Part shown: one piece after another, positions 1 through 7,662 of the stretch
How the letters are laid out: each line of letters starts with the position of its first letter
How positions within the stretch are numbered: the first letter of the stretch is position 1
NCBI RefSeq assembly: GCF_007109405.1
Contig: NZ_VJOY01000016.1
Location: forward strand, 1 to 64,000
DNA length: 64,000 nucleotides
Direction of reading: 5' to 3'
Origin: Pseudomonas mangiferae
GTDB lineage: Bacteria > Pseudomonadota > Gammaproteobacteria > Pseudomonadales > Pseudomonadaceae
The notes under the pieces: model-generated
Database searches by the model: none
What the model saw: the letters and a program-made list of their open reading frames with translations, nothing else
What the model was told of the DNA's origin: nothing
Made by a program: the position numbers and the translations under genes

Positions 1-22
1 GTCAGATATGTATAAGAGACAG
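1..22. other. Nextera/Tn5 adapter remnant (not genomic)
   Basis: These bases match the 3' end of the Nextera read-1 adapter, whose last 19 bases are the Tn5 mosaic end, with one G-to-A mismatch (agatAtg instead of agatGtg). The match ends exactly at base 22 and genomic sequence follows. This is library adapter left on a contig end and should be trimmed. It also indicates tagmentation, probably Illumina, sequencing. Confidence 0.95.
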
Positions 23-272
23 GCCGTCCCCTCAATCCCGGGAGAACCCATCCATTCAATGGGTACGCCCGTCAGCAACCGACCTGGAAAACCTGGTGAA
101 GCGGGTGCAAATGGCCCTGATGGTCAAGCATTACTACAGCGGCCCCCTGGATGGCGTGCTGGGCAAAGGGACCCGGGATGCGCTGATGGCGTTTCAGATG
201 GATGCCGGGCTCGAACTCACCGGCCGCATGGACACCCCGACCCTCAATGCCCTGGGTATCGCCTTGCCGTGA
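23..272 (+). CDS. Peptidoglycan-binding-like domain protein, C-terminal fragment
   Basis: The reading frame is open from the contig edge to a TGA at 270-272; the N-terminus is missing. The last 65 or so residues look like a PG_binding_1 three-helix domain: a V-Q-x-A-L stretch, then Y-Y-S-G-x-x-D-G-V-L-G-x-x-T-R-D-A, then A-F-Q and T-G-x-x-D-x-x-T-L-N-A-L-G. Such domains anchor envelope proteins or hydrolases to murein. Some proteins of the His-Xaa-Ser (Hxs) systems end in a similar domain, but the diagnostic N-terminal part lies off the contig, so the full identity is unknown. Confidence 0.6.
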
Positions 273-337
273 CCCCGTGGCGCTTGTCAGCGGCCGGCAG
301 CCCGTCCTAGGCTGGCCGTTTTCGATCGGGAGGCGAC

Positions 338-781
338 ATGCGCGCGATAGTCCTCGGGGTGCTGGTGGCGATGATGTCGGGATGCGTCGGGGTGATCACG
401 ATGCACAACCCGACCCGGACCTACACCGGCGAGGCGGTGAAACCCGGTGGGCGGGGCTACTGCTGTTCCGGCAGCGAAACCGTCACCCGACGTGCCGACG
501 TCGAGGCGGCCTGGGGAGTCCCCGACCGGGCGTGGCATGAAGGTGGACGAGAGTTCTGGCGCTATCGGCAGCCGGACCTGACCTGGGCGGCGATCATGCC
601 GGTGCTGATCGTGCCGCTGCCCCTGGGCATTCCCACGGGCTACAACGCCACCACCTTCGCGTTCGAGGGCGACCGCCTGGTGTCGGCCCAGGCAGCCGAA
701 CGGGAAGGCCTGATCGCCCTCTGCGGGCTGTTCCTCAACGACGAGAACCCCGATTTGCACGTTGGCTGCTTCGCCGACTGA
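338..781 (+). CDS. Putative lipoprotein of unknown function
   Basis: 147 residues starting at ATG 338, preceded by a purine-rich gggaggcgac ribosome site. Residues 1-16 form a short signal peptide ending in a lipobox (M-S-G-C, Cys16), so export and lipidation are expected. A central hydrophobic segment (about residues 84-100, rich in Pro, Leu, Ile and Val) may be a membrane hairpin or a folded core. No family was recognised. It is separated from the sigma factor gene downstream by about 100 bases and probably has its own transcript. Confidence 0.65.
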   Translation: MRAIVLGVLVAMMSGCVGVITMHNPTRTYTGEAVKPGGRGYCCSGSETVTRRADVEAAWGVPDRAWHEGGREFWRYRQPDLTWAAIMPVLIVPLPLGIPTGYNATTFAFEGDRLVSAQAAEREGLIALCGLFLNDENPDLHVGCFAD

Positions 782-828
782 GCGGGGAATCGGGCAGGCC
801 CCATTGCAGGCGGGCGGGGTTCGCCCCT

Positions 829-856
829 AAGATGCGAGGCTTTCTCATTCGTATCA
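829..856 (+). promoter_or_regulatory. Possible degenerate Fur box ahead of the sigma factor gene
   Basis: The stretch ending tttctcattcgtatc just upstream of the GTG start of the iron-type sigma factor resembles one half of the 19-base Fur inverted repeat; the other half is poor. Genes of this class are usually Fur-repressed, so the position fits, but the sequence match alone is weak. Confidence 0.3.
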
Positions 857-883
857 CGCCTTCGTGCGCTCAGGGGTCCCTCC

Positions 884-1408
884 GTGTCGCCACCACCATC
901 CGGCACTTCGGCGTTGCAACGGGATGCCCACGCCCTCTATAGCGATCATCACGGCTGGCTGCTGGAATGGCTGCACCGCCGCCTGCGCCACGCGGAGAAT
1001 GCCGCCGACCTGGCCCACGACACCTTCCTGCAGGTCCTCGGTCGCCCGGAACAGCTGCGGGAGCTGCGGCAGCCCCGTGCCTGGCTGAGCACCATTGCCC
1101 ACGGCCTGCTGGTGGACCGCCTGCGCCGGCAGCGCCTCGAACGGGCCTACCTGGCCGCCATCGCCCAGTTGCCGGAAGCCGAGACCCCGTCCCCGGAACA
1201 GCGCCTGGTGCTGCTGGAAACCCTGACGCAGATCGACGCCCTGCTGGATGGCCTGGCCCCACGGGTACGCACGGCATTCCTGCTGTCGCGCCTGGAAGGG
1301 CTGGGCTACCGGGAGATCGCCCAGCGCCTGGCGGTCAGCCTGAGTTCGGTGGAGAAGTACATGGCCACCGCCATCCGCCACTGCTACCTGGCCCAGTGCG
1401 CCCAATAA
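884..1408 (+). CDS. ECF RNA polymerase sigma factor, FecI family
   Basis: 174 residues from a GTG start. Region 2 spans roughly residues 14-80, with the D-L-A-H-D-T-F-L motif and an R-Q-P-R-A-W-L stretch typical of iron-starvation sigma factors. Region 4 (about 110-165) has the G-Y-R-E-I-A-Q-R-L helix-turn-helix. It should direct RNA polymerase to the promoter of the TonB receptor gene two genes downstream. A FecR-type anti-sigma/sensor gene follows after 8 bases and the receptor is next, the standard order of cell-surface signalling systems. The ligand cannot be told from this protein. Confidence 0.93.
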   Translation: MSPPPSGTSALQRDAHALYSDHHGWLLEWLHRRLRHAENAADLAHDTFLQVLGRPEQLRELRQPRAWLSTIAHGLLVDRLRRQRLERAYLAAIAQLPEAETPSPEQRLVLLETLTQIDALLDGLAPRVRTAFLLSRLEGLGYREIAQRLAVSLSSVEKYMATAIRHCYLAQCAQ

Positions 1409-1416
1409 TCACGTCC

Positions 1417-2349
1417 ATGGCCCTCGACCCCGCTCTTCCGGACCCCGTGCTCGACCAGGCCATCGCCTGGCTGGTGCGGCTGCAATCCGGTGATGCCGAC
1501 GAGACCCAGCGCCAGGCGTGCCTGGCCTGGCGCGCAGCCGATGCGACCCACGAGCGCGCCTGGCAGGCCCTGCAGCGCAGCGAGGCGGGGTTCCAGGCCC
1601 TGGCTTCGCTGCCGCCGACCCTCGCGCTGGACACCCTGGAACGCGCGGCCCGCACCCGGGGCAACCGACGGCAGGCGCTCAAACTGCTGGGGATCGGCGG
1701 CTTGCTGGCCGGCGCCGGGGGGCTGGGCTGGCAGGCTTCGCCCTGGGGAACCGCTGACTACGCCGCCCGGGTCGGCGAACGGCGCCAGTTCACCCTGGCG
1801 GACGGCAGCCGCCTGCAGCTCAACACCGACAGCGCGGTCGACATCCGAGGGCAAACCTTACGGCTGCGCCGCGGCGAACTCTTCGTGGAGACGGCACACC
1901 CGCTCTGGCTGGACGCCCGCCAAGCGCGCCTGCAGGTGCTGAACGGCGCCCTCACGGTGCGCCAGGAAGCGGACCACCTGCAGGTTCAGGTGGTCCGCGG
2001 CGACGTGGATGCCTACCCCGCCGCCGCCCAGCCCGCCCGCCTCGTCGCCGGACCGGAATACCGCATCGCGGGCGCCGGGACTCAGACGCTGGCGGAAAGC
2101 ACCCTGGACCCGCTGGCCTGGACCCGCGGGCAACTGGTCGCCCGGCGCCTGCGCCTGGATCGCCTGGCGGCGGAGTTGTCCCGTTACCGCCGCGGCTGGC
2201 TGGGCTGCGACCCACGGGTGGCCGACCTGCAGGTATCCGGCGCCTTCCAGCTGGACGACCCGGACCGTGCCCTTGCCGCCCTGTGCGACTCGCTGCCGGT
2301 CCGCCTGGAACGTTTCGGCCCGTACTGGACGCGGATCGTCGCCGCCTGA
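1417..2349 (+). CDS. FecR-family anti-sigma regulator
   Basis: 310 residues. The N-terminal DUF4880-type cytoplasmic domain (about 12-54, with the W-L-V-R-L-x-S and W-R-A-A-D-x-x-H-E-R-A-W motifs) binds the sigma factor. A single hydrophobic segment at about 90-108 crosses the inner membrane. The periplasmic FecR domain (about 115-205, with F-T-L-A-D-G-S-R-L-Q-L-N-T-D-S-A) is followed by a C-terminal part that contacts the receptor's signalling domain. It transmits siderophore occupancy from the receptor to the sigma factor. ATG 1417 was chosen because it follows the sigma gene stop by 8 bases and gives the usual family length. Confidence 0.93.
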   Translation: MALDPALPDPVLDQAIAWLVRLQSGDADETQRQACLAWRAADATHERAWQALQRSEAGFQALASLPPTLALDTLERAARTRGNRRQALKLLGIGGLLAGAGGLGWQASPWGTADYAARVGERRQFTLADGSRLQLNTDSAVDIRGQTLRLRRGELFVETAHPLWLDARQARLQVLNGALTVRQEADHLQVQVVRGDVDAYPAAAQPARLVAGPEYRIAGAGTQTLAESTLDPLAWTRGQLVARRLRLDRLAAELSRYRRGWLGCDPRVADLQVSGAFQLDDPDRALAALCDSLPVRLERFGPYWTRIVAA

Positions 2350-2433
2350 AAAAAAGCTGGAATCGTTTACGGGTTTTCGCGCGCGCTTCGACAAAGGAGG
2401 AAATAGCGATCCCTTACAGGAGTCAGTCGTCCC

Positions 2434-4836
2434 ATGCGGTTCCCTTCCCTCCCCCACCCCTCGTTCCCTCGTCATGCACTGGCCCGCGCCGTGCTGGTCG
2501 GCAGCCTGTGCGCCGGATCGCTGCCGGTTAGCGCCGCGTCCCAGGAGGCCGAGCGCACCTATGACCTGCCGGCCGCGCCCCTGGAGGACGCCCTGAGCCA
2601 TTTCGCCCAGGCCGCCGAGATCACCCTGCCCTTCGATCCGCAGCAGGTCCGGGGGCGCCAGGCGCCGGCGCTGCACGGGCGCTACCCGGTGGGCGAGGCC
2701 CTCGCTCTGCTGCTGGCCGGCAGCGGGCTGGTAGCCGCGCCCGGGAGCAATGGCAACTGGCTGCTGGTCCCGGCCGCCGAGGGCGGCGTGCTGCAGCTGG
2801 ACAGCCTGAGCATCTCCGGCAAGGCACCGGGCTCGACTACCGAAGGCAGCGGCTCCTACACCACCTATTCCTCCAGCAGTTCCTCGCGCCTGAACCTGTC
2901 GCCCAAGGAAACGCCACAGTCGATCAGTGTCATCACCCAGCAGCGCCTGGAGGATCAGAAGCTCAGCAGCGTCACCGACGCCCTGGAAGCCAGCGCCGGC
3001 ATCACGGTGATCCGCGAGGGCCTGGGCAACGACGCCGACTCGTTCTGGTCACGCGGCTTCATGATCAACAACTACGAGATCGATGGCGTTCCCACCTCCG
3101 CCCGCCTGGACAACTACGCCCAGAGCACCGCGATGTACGACCGCGTGGAGATCGTCCGCGGCGCCACCGGCCTGATCAGCGGGCTCGGCAACCCGTCGGC
3201 CACCATCAACCTGATCCGCAAGCGGCCCACCGCCGACTTCCAACTCGACCTCAGCGCCGAGGCGGGCAGTTGGGACCGCTACGGCAGCGGCCTGGACGTC
3301 TCCGGCCCGCTCACCGAGGGCGGCAACGTCCGCGGCCGGCTGGTGGTGGACTACAAGAACCAGCACGCCTGGGTCGACCGCTACAAGCAGGAATCCACCC
3401 TGCTCTACGGCATCAGCGAATTCGACCTGAGCGACAGCGCCCTGCTGACCCTGGGTTTCAGCTGGCAGGACGTATCCAGTGACGCACCGCTGCGCAGCGG
3501 TTTCCCGCGGTTCTACAGCAACGGGGCGTCCACCGACTTCCCGCGGTCGTTCAACACCGCGCCGGACTGGAGCTACTACAACCGCCAGCAGAGCACCCTG
3601 TTCACCTCCCTGGAACACACCTTCGACTCCGGCTGGAGCGCGAAGCTGGACGTCAGCCATGCCCGCAACGACTACGACTCGGAAGTCACCTACCTCAGCG
3701 GCAGCCTGGACCAGGCCACCGGCGACGGCGCCTATCTGCTGCCGGTGAAATGGGGCGGCTCGCCGCAACAGAGCAACGTGGATGCCTACCTGACCGGGCC
3801 TTTCAGCCTCTTCGGTCGCGAACATGAGCTGATCGCCGGCGCCACCTACTCCACCTTCCGGGAAAACTCGCCGGACTACGGCGGCTGGGTCTACCCGGGC
3901 GCCGGTTACGACGGCAGCCTTCAGGCCATCTTCCACTGGCACGGCGATGCGCCCGAGCCGGACTTCGCCAAGGTGGGTCGCAGCGAGGTCAAGGAACACC
4001 AGCGCAGCGCCTACCTCGCCTCGCGTTTCCACCTGAGTGACGACCTGACGCTGATCCTCGGCAGTCGCGTCACCGACTGGCAGCGCACCAGCGACAGCAA
4101 GCCCTACGGCGGCCCCACCGGCCGCACGACCCAGGCCGAGAACGGCGTGACCATTCCCTATGCCGGCGTGGTATACGCCCTGGATGACATCTGGTCCGTG
4201 TACGCCAGCTACACCGAGATCTTCAACCCGCAAGGCTCCTGGGTGCGGGACATCAACAACGCGCCCCTGGACCCGGAGAAGGGCACCAGCTACGAAACGG
4301 GACTCAAGGCGGCCTTCTACGACGGCCAGTTGAACACCAGCCTGGCGGTGTTCAAGACCGAGCAGGACAACCTGGCGGTGTGGAACAACGACACTTTCAG
4401 CTATTCCGCCCAGGAAGGCGTGACCTCGCGCGGCGTGGAATGGGAAGCCAACGGTGAACTGGCGGAAGGCTGGCAAGTGGCGGGCGGCTACACCTTCACC
4501 CTCAGCGAGGACAGCGAGGATCAGCGGATCGTCACCCAGATCCCCCGCCACAGTGCCAAGCTCTTCACCACCTACCGACTGCCCGGCGCCCTGGATCGGC
4601 TGACGGTGGGCGGCGGCGTCAACTGGCAGAGCAAGAGCGGCTACACCCTGGAGACGTCCCGGCAGGATGCCTACAGCGTGGTGAACCTCCTGGCCCGCTA
4701 CGCCATCGACGACCACCTGACCGCCTCCCTCAACCTGAACAACGCCTTCGACAAGACCTACTACAGCTCCACTAGCAGCTACGGGACCTACGGTGCGCCC
4801 CGCAACCTCATGGCGACGCTGCACTACCGCTACTGA
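2434..4836 (+). CDS. TonB-dependent siderophore receptor with signalling domain
   Basis: 800 residues. A signal peptide (about 1-33) is followed by an STN signalling domain (about 43-105, starting with the Y-D-L-P-A-A-P-L-E-D-A-L pattern), a TonB-box-like segment near 125, a plug domain (about 150-260, with the S-P-K-E-T-P-Q-S-I-S-V-I-T-Q motif common to siderophore receptors) and a 22-strand-type beta barrel ending in an aromatic residue. An AGGAG ribosome site lies 11 bases before ATG 2434. The STN domain fits the adjacent FecI/FecR pair: ligand binding here would induce the receptor's own transcription. The plug and barrel resemble hydroxamate/pyoverdine-type receptors; the exact siderophore is not determinable. 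Confidence 0.93.
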   Translation: MRFPSLPHPSFPRHALARAVLVGSLCAGSLPVSAASQEAERTYDLPAAPLEDALSHFAQAAEITLPFDPQQVRGRQAPALHGRYPVGEALALLLAGSGLVAAPGSNGNWLLVPAAEGGVLQLDSLSISGKAPGSTTEGSGSYTTYSSSSSSRLNLSPKETPQSISVITQQRLEDQKLSSVTDALEASAGITVIREGLGNDADSFWSRGFMINNYEIDGVPTSARLDNYAQSTAMYDRVEIVRGATGLISGLGNPSATINLIRKRPTADFQLDLSAEAGSWDRYGSGLDVSGPLTEGGNVRGRLVVDYKNQHAWVDRYKQESTLLYGISEFDLSDSALLTLGFSWQDVSSDAPLRSGFPRFYSNGASTDFPRSFNTAPDWSYYNRQQSTLFTSLEHTFDSGWSAKLDVSHARNDYDSEVTYLSGSLDQATGDGAYLLPVKWGGSPQQSNVDAYLTGPFSLFGREHELIAGATYSTFRENSPDYGGWVYPGAGYDGSLQAIFHWHGDAPEPDFAKVGRSEVKEHQRSAYLASRFHLSDDLTLILGSRVTDWQRTSDSKPYGGPTGRTTQAENGVTIPYAGVVYALDDIWSVYASYTEIFNPQGSWVRDINNAPLDPEKGTSYETGLKAAFYDGQLNTSLAVFKTEQDNLAVWNNDTFSYSAQEGVTSRGVEWEANGELAEGWQVAGGYTFTLSEDSEDQRIVTQIPRHSAKLFTTYRLPGALDRLTVGGGVNWQSKSGYTLETSRQDAYSVVNLLARYAIDDHLTASLNLNNAFDKTYYSSTSSYGTYGAPRNLMATLHYRY

Positions 4837-4958
4837 TCGACAGGCGCCGGCCAGGGATGGCCATTGCCTGCCAAACCACACGCCATTGATTCAGATCGGC
4901 TTCCCCAGGGGCCGGGTTCGGTATGATGCCGAATCACAATCAATGGACGACGTTCCCG

Positions 4959-5507
4959 ATGAAAGCAGGATTAGCGCTGATCTGTCTGCTGGCGCTGGCA
5001 GGATGCGGCACCAAGGCCGTGGTGCAACCGCTCAAGGGCTCGAGCAAGGCGCTGCCCCGTTATTCAGGGCCGGTGTGCCTGCTGCCCAAGCCGCTGCCGC
5101 CCGACGTGAAATTCACCCCACTGGGACGAGCCGTGGCCAACCAGCAGTGGTATGGCGGGTTCGCCAAGGTCAACCGGGCCCTGGCGGAAGTGGCCCGCAG
5201 CGTGGGCGCGGACGCCGTGGTGAGCATGCGTTCCCACATGAAGATGGGCTTCATCGCGGTGGCCAGGCCTCAGTCCTGGGGCTATGCGATCAAGCTGCAG
5301 GACCCGGAATCCTTCGATTGCCTGGCCAGCGGCGGCCGCTACGATGGCATCGCACCCGTACGCCCTGCCCCCAGCGCCCGGGCGCTCCCGGCAGCGACAG
5401 CGACACCCGCTTCCCCGGCCTACGATGCCTGCATGGCACGCGTCCTGCGGATCGGCGATCCCGCCCTGCGCCTGCAAGCCATGGATTCCTGCGACGCCGC
5501 CAAATGA
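4959..5507 (+). CDS. Putative lipoprotein with C-terminal YDxCM...CD motif
   Basis: 182 residues. ATG 4959 was preferred over an upstream in-frame ATG at 4923 because it begins a clean lipoprotein signal (L-A-L-A-G-C, Cys16). The middle (about 60-120) has a YbjQ-like or DUF4156-like flavour around V-A-R-S-V-G-A-D-A-V-V, but this is not a firm assignment. A Pro/Ala-rich linker leads to a final 28-residue module with two cysteines. The convergent gene next door ends in the same module. Function unknown; probably attached to the inner face of the outer membrane. Confidence 0.7.
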   Translation: MKAGLALICLLALAGCGTKAVVQPLKGSSKALPRYSGPVCLLPKPLPPDVKFTPLGRAVANQQWYGGFAKVNRALAEVARSVGADAVVSMRSHMKMGFIAVARPQSWGYAIKLQDPESFDCLASGGRYDGIAPVRPAPSARALPAATATPASPAYDACMARVLRIGDPALRLQAMDSCDAAK

Positions 5508-5622
5508 CCGAACGCCCGCCGCCGCGGGCCCGGGCTCATTTCGCCGGATCGCACATCGCCATCGATGACACCCGCAGGGCGGGATCGCTGATGCGCAGCA
5601 CCCTGCGCATGCAGTCGTCGTA
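5421..5622. repeat. Inverted coding repeat: shared C-terminal module of two convergent genes
   Basis: The last 29 codons of the plus-strand lipoprotein (5421-5507) and of the minus-strand lipoprotein (5536-5622) encode the same pattern, Y-D-x-C-M-x-R-V-L-R-I-x-D-P-A-L-R followed by M-x-x-C-D-x-A-K and stop. The arms are separated by only 28 bases, so they form an imperfect DNA inverted repeat of about 87 bases per arm. Confidence 0.85.
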
Positions 5623-6273
5623 GGCGGCAGACGTCTTGCTCTGGGGCACAGGCGTGGCGGAAAGCGGTTCGGTGGCGGTAGGGGCCAGTGGTGAAGGAAT
5701 GGACGCGAGCGCCGCCGCGATCTCCTCGGAGCCGATGAGCTGGGCCAGCGCGCCGGAGCCCGCGGTGATCAGGTTGGTCACCGCCCGGCTCTGCTTGGCA
5801 TCCTTGCTGGCCAGCACCCGCCCGTTCTCGTCGATCACCGAGGCGGTGAGGTCGTAGTCGAAGCGCGTGCTCATGTAGGCGTCCGACTTCCACTCCCGCA
5901 TGTGGATCAGCAACAGCCGCTGCCCAGGCCCGGAAGCCCTGTCGACCGACGCGCTGGGCACCGCATCGAGGGACGCCCGCGCCAGCGCGCTGCGTACCGC
6001 CTCCTGGATATCCGCAGCCAGCGGGCTGCCGCTGTAGGTGGTCACGTTGTAGGGGTTGTAATACAGCGCTCGCAGGTTGCCGACATAGGTCGGGCGCTTG
6101 CTGCCCTTGAGCACGTAAGGCCGCTCATCCACCACCGCCACCGCGACCTGCTTGTCCGACGTCACCGTCACATACGGCGCGGCCTGCCGATAATCCACCC
6201 GCTGGCCGATGGCGCACCCGGTGATCTGACTTCCGATGAACAGCACAAATGCCAGCCGATACCACATCGTCAT
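5536..6273 (-). CDS. Putative lipoprotein with C-terminal YDxCM...CD motif
   Basis: 245 residues from ATG 6273, chosen because it starts a lipoprotein signal ending I-T-G-C (Cys20). The mature part (about 30-190) looks like a soluble periplasmic domain with alternating beta segments. A low-complexity Pro/Thr/Ala linker follows, then the two-cysteine module shared with the convergent gene at 4959-5507. The two proteins are otherwise dissimilar, so the module is a transferable tail, perhaps a disulfide-closed helical hairpin. Function unknown. Confidence 0.7.
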   Translation of the reverse strand: MTMWYRLAFVLFIGSQITGCAIGQRVDYRQAAPYVTVTSDKQVAVAVVDERPYVLKGSKRPTYVGNLRALYYNPYNVTTYSGSPLAADIQEAVRSALARASLDAVPSASVDRASGPGQRLLLIHMREWKSDAYMSTRFDYDLTASVIDENGRVLASKDAKQSRAVTNLITAGSGALAQLIGSEEIAAALASIPSPLAPTATEPLSATPVPQSKTSAAYDDCMRRVLRISDPALRVSSMAMCDPAK

Positions 6274-6423
6274 GGAGACTCCCTGTAGGACGAGCCCGTC
6301 GCCGGGCACGGCGACGGGGAGATTTAGGTTCTGTACGAAAAGTCGTCGAGCGAAGGTCAGGCAAGGCAAAAACAGGTGGGACGCGCGACGCCTGCGCCCG
6401 GGACGATATCGTACGCTGGATCA

Positions 6424-7182
6424 GTTTCAATTCACGCGCCCACGTGGGGCGCGACGTGGGCCCTCCTTCACCGGCGCGGCGCTGTTGACGTTTCAATCCA
6501 CGCGCCCGCGTGGGGCGCGACGCGCGGCGATCATCCGCGGTCACCAGACCCTGCTGTTTCAATCCACGCGCCCCCGTGGGGCGCGACATGGCCACCGCCG
6601 CGCTGTGGGGCGGTGACGCCTTGTTTCAATCCACGCGCCCGCGTGGGGCGCGACCCACTCGGGAGGCAAATCGTGACCTGTCACGGTGTTTCAATCCACG
6701 CGCCCGCGTGGGGCGCGACCATCGGCATCGACGAGCATGTGCGCCGCGACATGTTTCAATCCACGCGCCCGCGTGGGGCGCGACTCGGCGGCGCCGTCAT
6801 TTCTGGCGGCATCTACACAGTTTCAATCCACGCGCCCGCGTGGGGCGCGACTATATCCCAACGGGCGCACTGTTTCGTGGACCCCGTTTCAATCCACGCG
6901 CCCGCGTGGGGCGCGACCGCCCGCCGAGGACCGGGGTCGGCTCCCCGAAGGTGTTTCAATCCACGCGCCCGCGTGGGGCGCGACCGGTGCGCGCCAGTGA
7001 GACCGATATCTCGCTGCTGTTTCAATCCACGCGCCCGCGTGGGGCGCGACGTGGCAATACTGCGTGGGCAGGCACTGATGAGCAGTTTCAATCCACGCGC
7101 CCGCGTGGGGCGCGACCTTCGGCATGCCCTGGCCGTAGACCCAGGCGATGGTTTCAATCCACGCGCCCGCGTGGGGCGCGAC
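6424..7182 (-). CRISPR. Type I-C CRISPR array, 12 repeats and 11 spacers
   Basis: There are twelve 32-base repeats, starting at 6424, 6490, 6556, 6623, 6688, 6753, 6820, 6886, 6953, 7019, 7085 and 7151, separated by eleven spacers of 33-35 bases. In crRNA orientation (minus strand) each repeat begins GTCGCGCCCC and ends GTGGATTGAAAC, the class found with type I-C systems, with a GCGCCC/GGGCGC hairpin. Transcription on the minus strand is inferred from repeat polarity, from the cas operon being on that strand with cas2 nearest, and from the most degenerate repeat (6424-6455, two changes) being at the far end. Repeat 3 (6556-6587) has one change in the hairpin. Confidence 0.97.
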
Positions 7183-7361
7183 CCTCTACTTATAACGTGT
7201 TGATCAGCATGGAAAAACCCTATCACTTCAGCGAAACATGCCGTCTTCAAGCAAAGCGAACCTACTCAGACTCCTGGCCTAAAAAAGTGCATACGAATCA
7301 AGCAGATAGCGAATTGCGAACCACACGGGATTTGGTCGGTCGCTTCAGGTTCGCACCGGCA
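7183..7361 (-). promoter_or_regulatory. CRISPR leader
   Basis: This 179-base segment between the cas2 stop and the first intact repeat holds no gene, is more AT-rich than its surroundings and lies upstream of the array in the direction of crRNA transcription. It should contain the array promoter and the site where new spacers are inserted, next to base 7182. No promoter hexamers were assigned with confidence. Confidence 0.7.
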
Positions 7362-7652
7362 TTAAAGAATCAATGGGCCATTCAGGTCGAGTACAGCCTT
7401 GGCTCCGACATGCTCCACGCGATGCTGCCAGTGCGTGCCTAAGTAGTAGAAACGCAGGCTGTCCTGTTCCGGGTCGATGAGGTTGCACAGACGATGCTTG
7501 AGAAGTATCCATTGCGCGCTATCCACCTCTATCTCGAACACCGAGTATTGCACTCGCTGACCGTAATCGCGGCAGGCCTTGGCCAGACGGCGCAAGCGCT
7601 TGTTACCTGCCGCCTCTTGAGTGCTCACGTCATAGCTGACCAGAACCATCAT
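7362..7652 (-). CDS. cas2: CRISPR-associated Cas2 (type I-C)
   Basis: 96 residues from ATG 7652, the first of two tandem ATGs, with a GAGG ribosome site; the frame is open further upstream but overlaps cas1 out of frame. It has the Cas2 ferredoxin-like pattern: V-L-V-S-Y-D-V-S with the metal-site aspartate in the first strand, R-L-R-R-L-A-K, and V-Q-Y-S-V-F-E. With Cas1 it forms the spacer integration complex. It starts 10 bases after the cas1 stop and is the last gene before the leader and array. Confidence 0.96.
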   Translation of the reverse strand: MMVLVSYDVSTQEAAGNKRLRRLAKACRDYGQRVQYSVFEIEVDSAQWILLKHRLCNLIDPEQDSLRFYYLGTHWQHRVEHVGAKAVLDLNGPLIL

Positions 7653-7662
7653 GTCGCACACC

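Noticed and set aside
2350-2433. Sigma-factor-dependent promoter for the TonB receptor
   Set aside because: A ggaaat block is present, but the distance to ATG leaves no room for a sensible -10 and start site, so no box is annotated.
3049-4881. 610-codon open frame antisense to the TonB receptor
   Set aside because: Composition follows the wobble bias of the receptor gene; no recognisable domain, while the sense frame is a clear receptor.
6318-6370. Possible insertion-sequence end (ggttctgtacgaaaagtc region)
   Set aside because: It looks like a transposon terminus, but no inverted partner, target duplication or transposase remnant was found nearby.
6376-7203. Long repetitive open frames across the CRISPR array
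   Set aside because: They are translations of the GC-rich repeats in several frames on both strands, with no ribosome site; the spacing is that of a CRISPR array.
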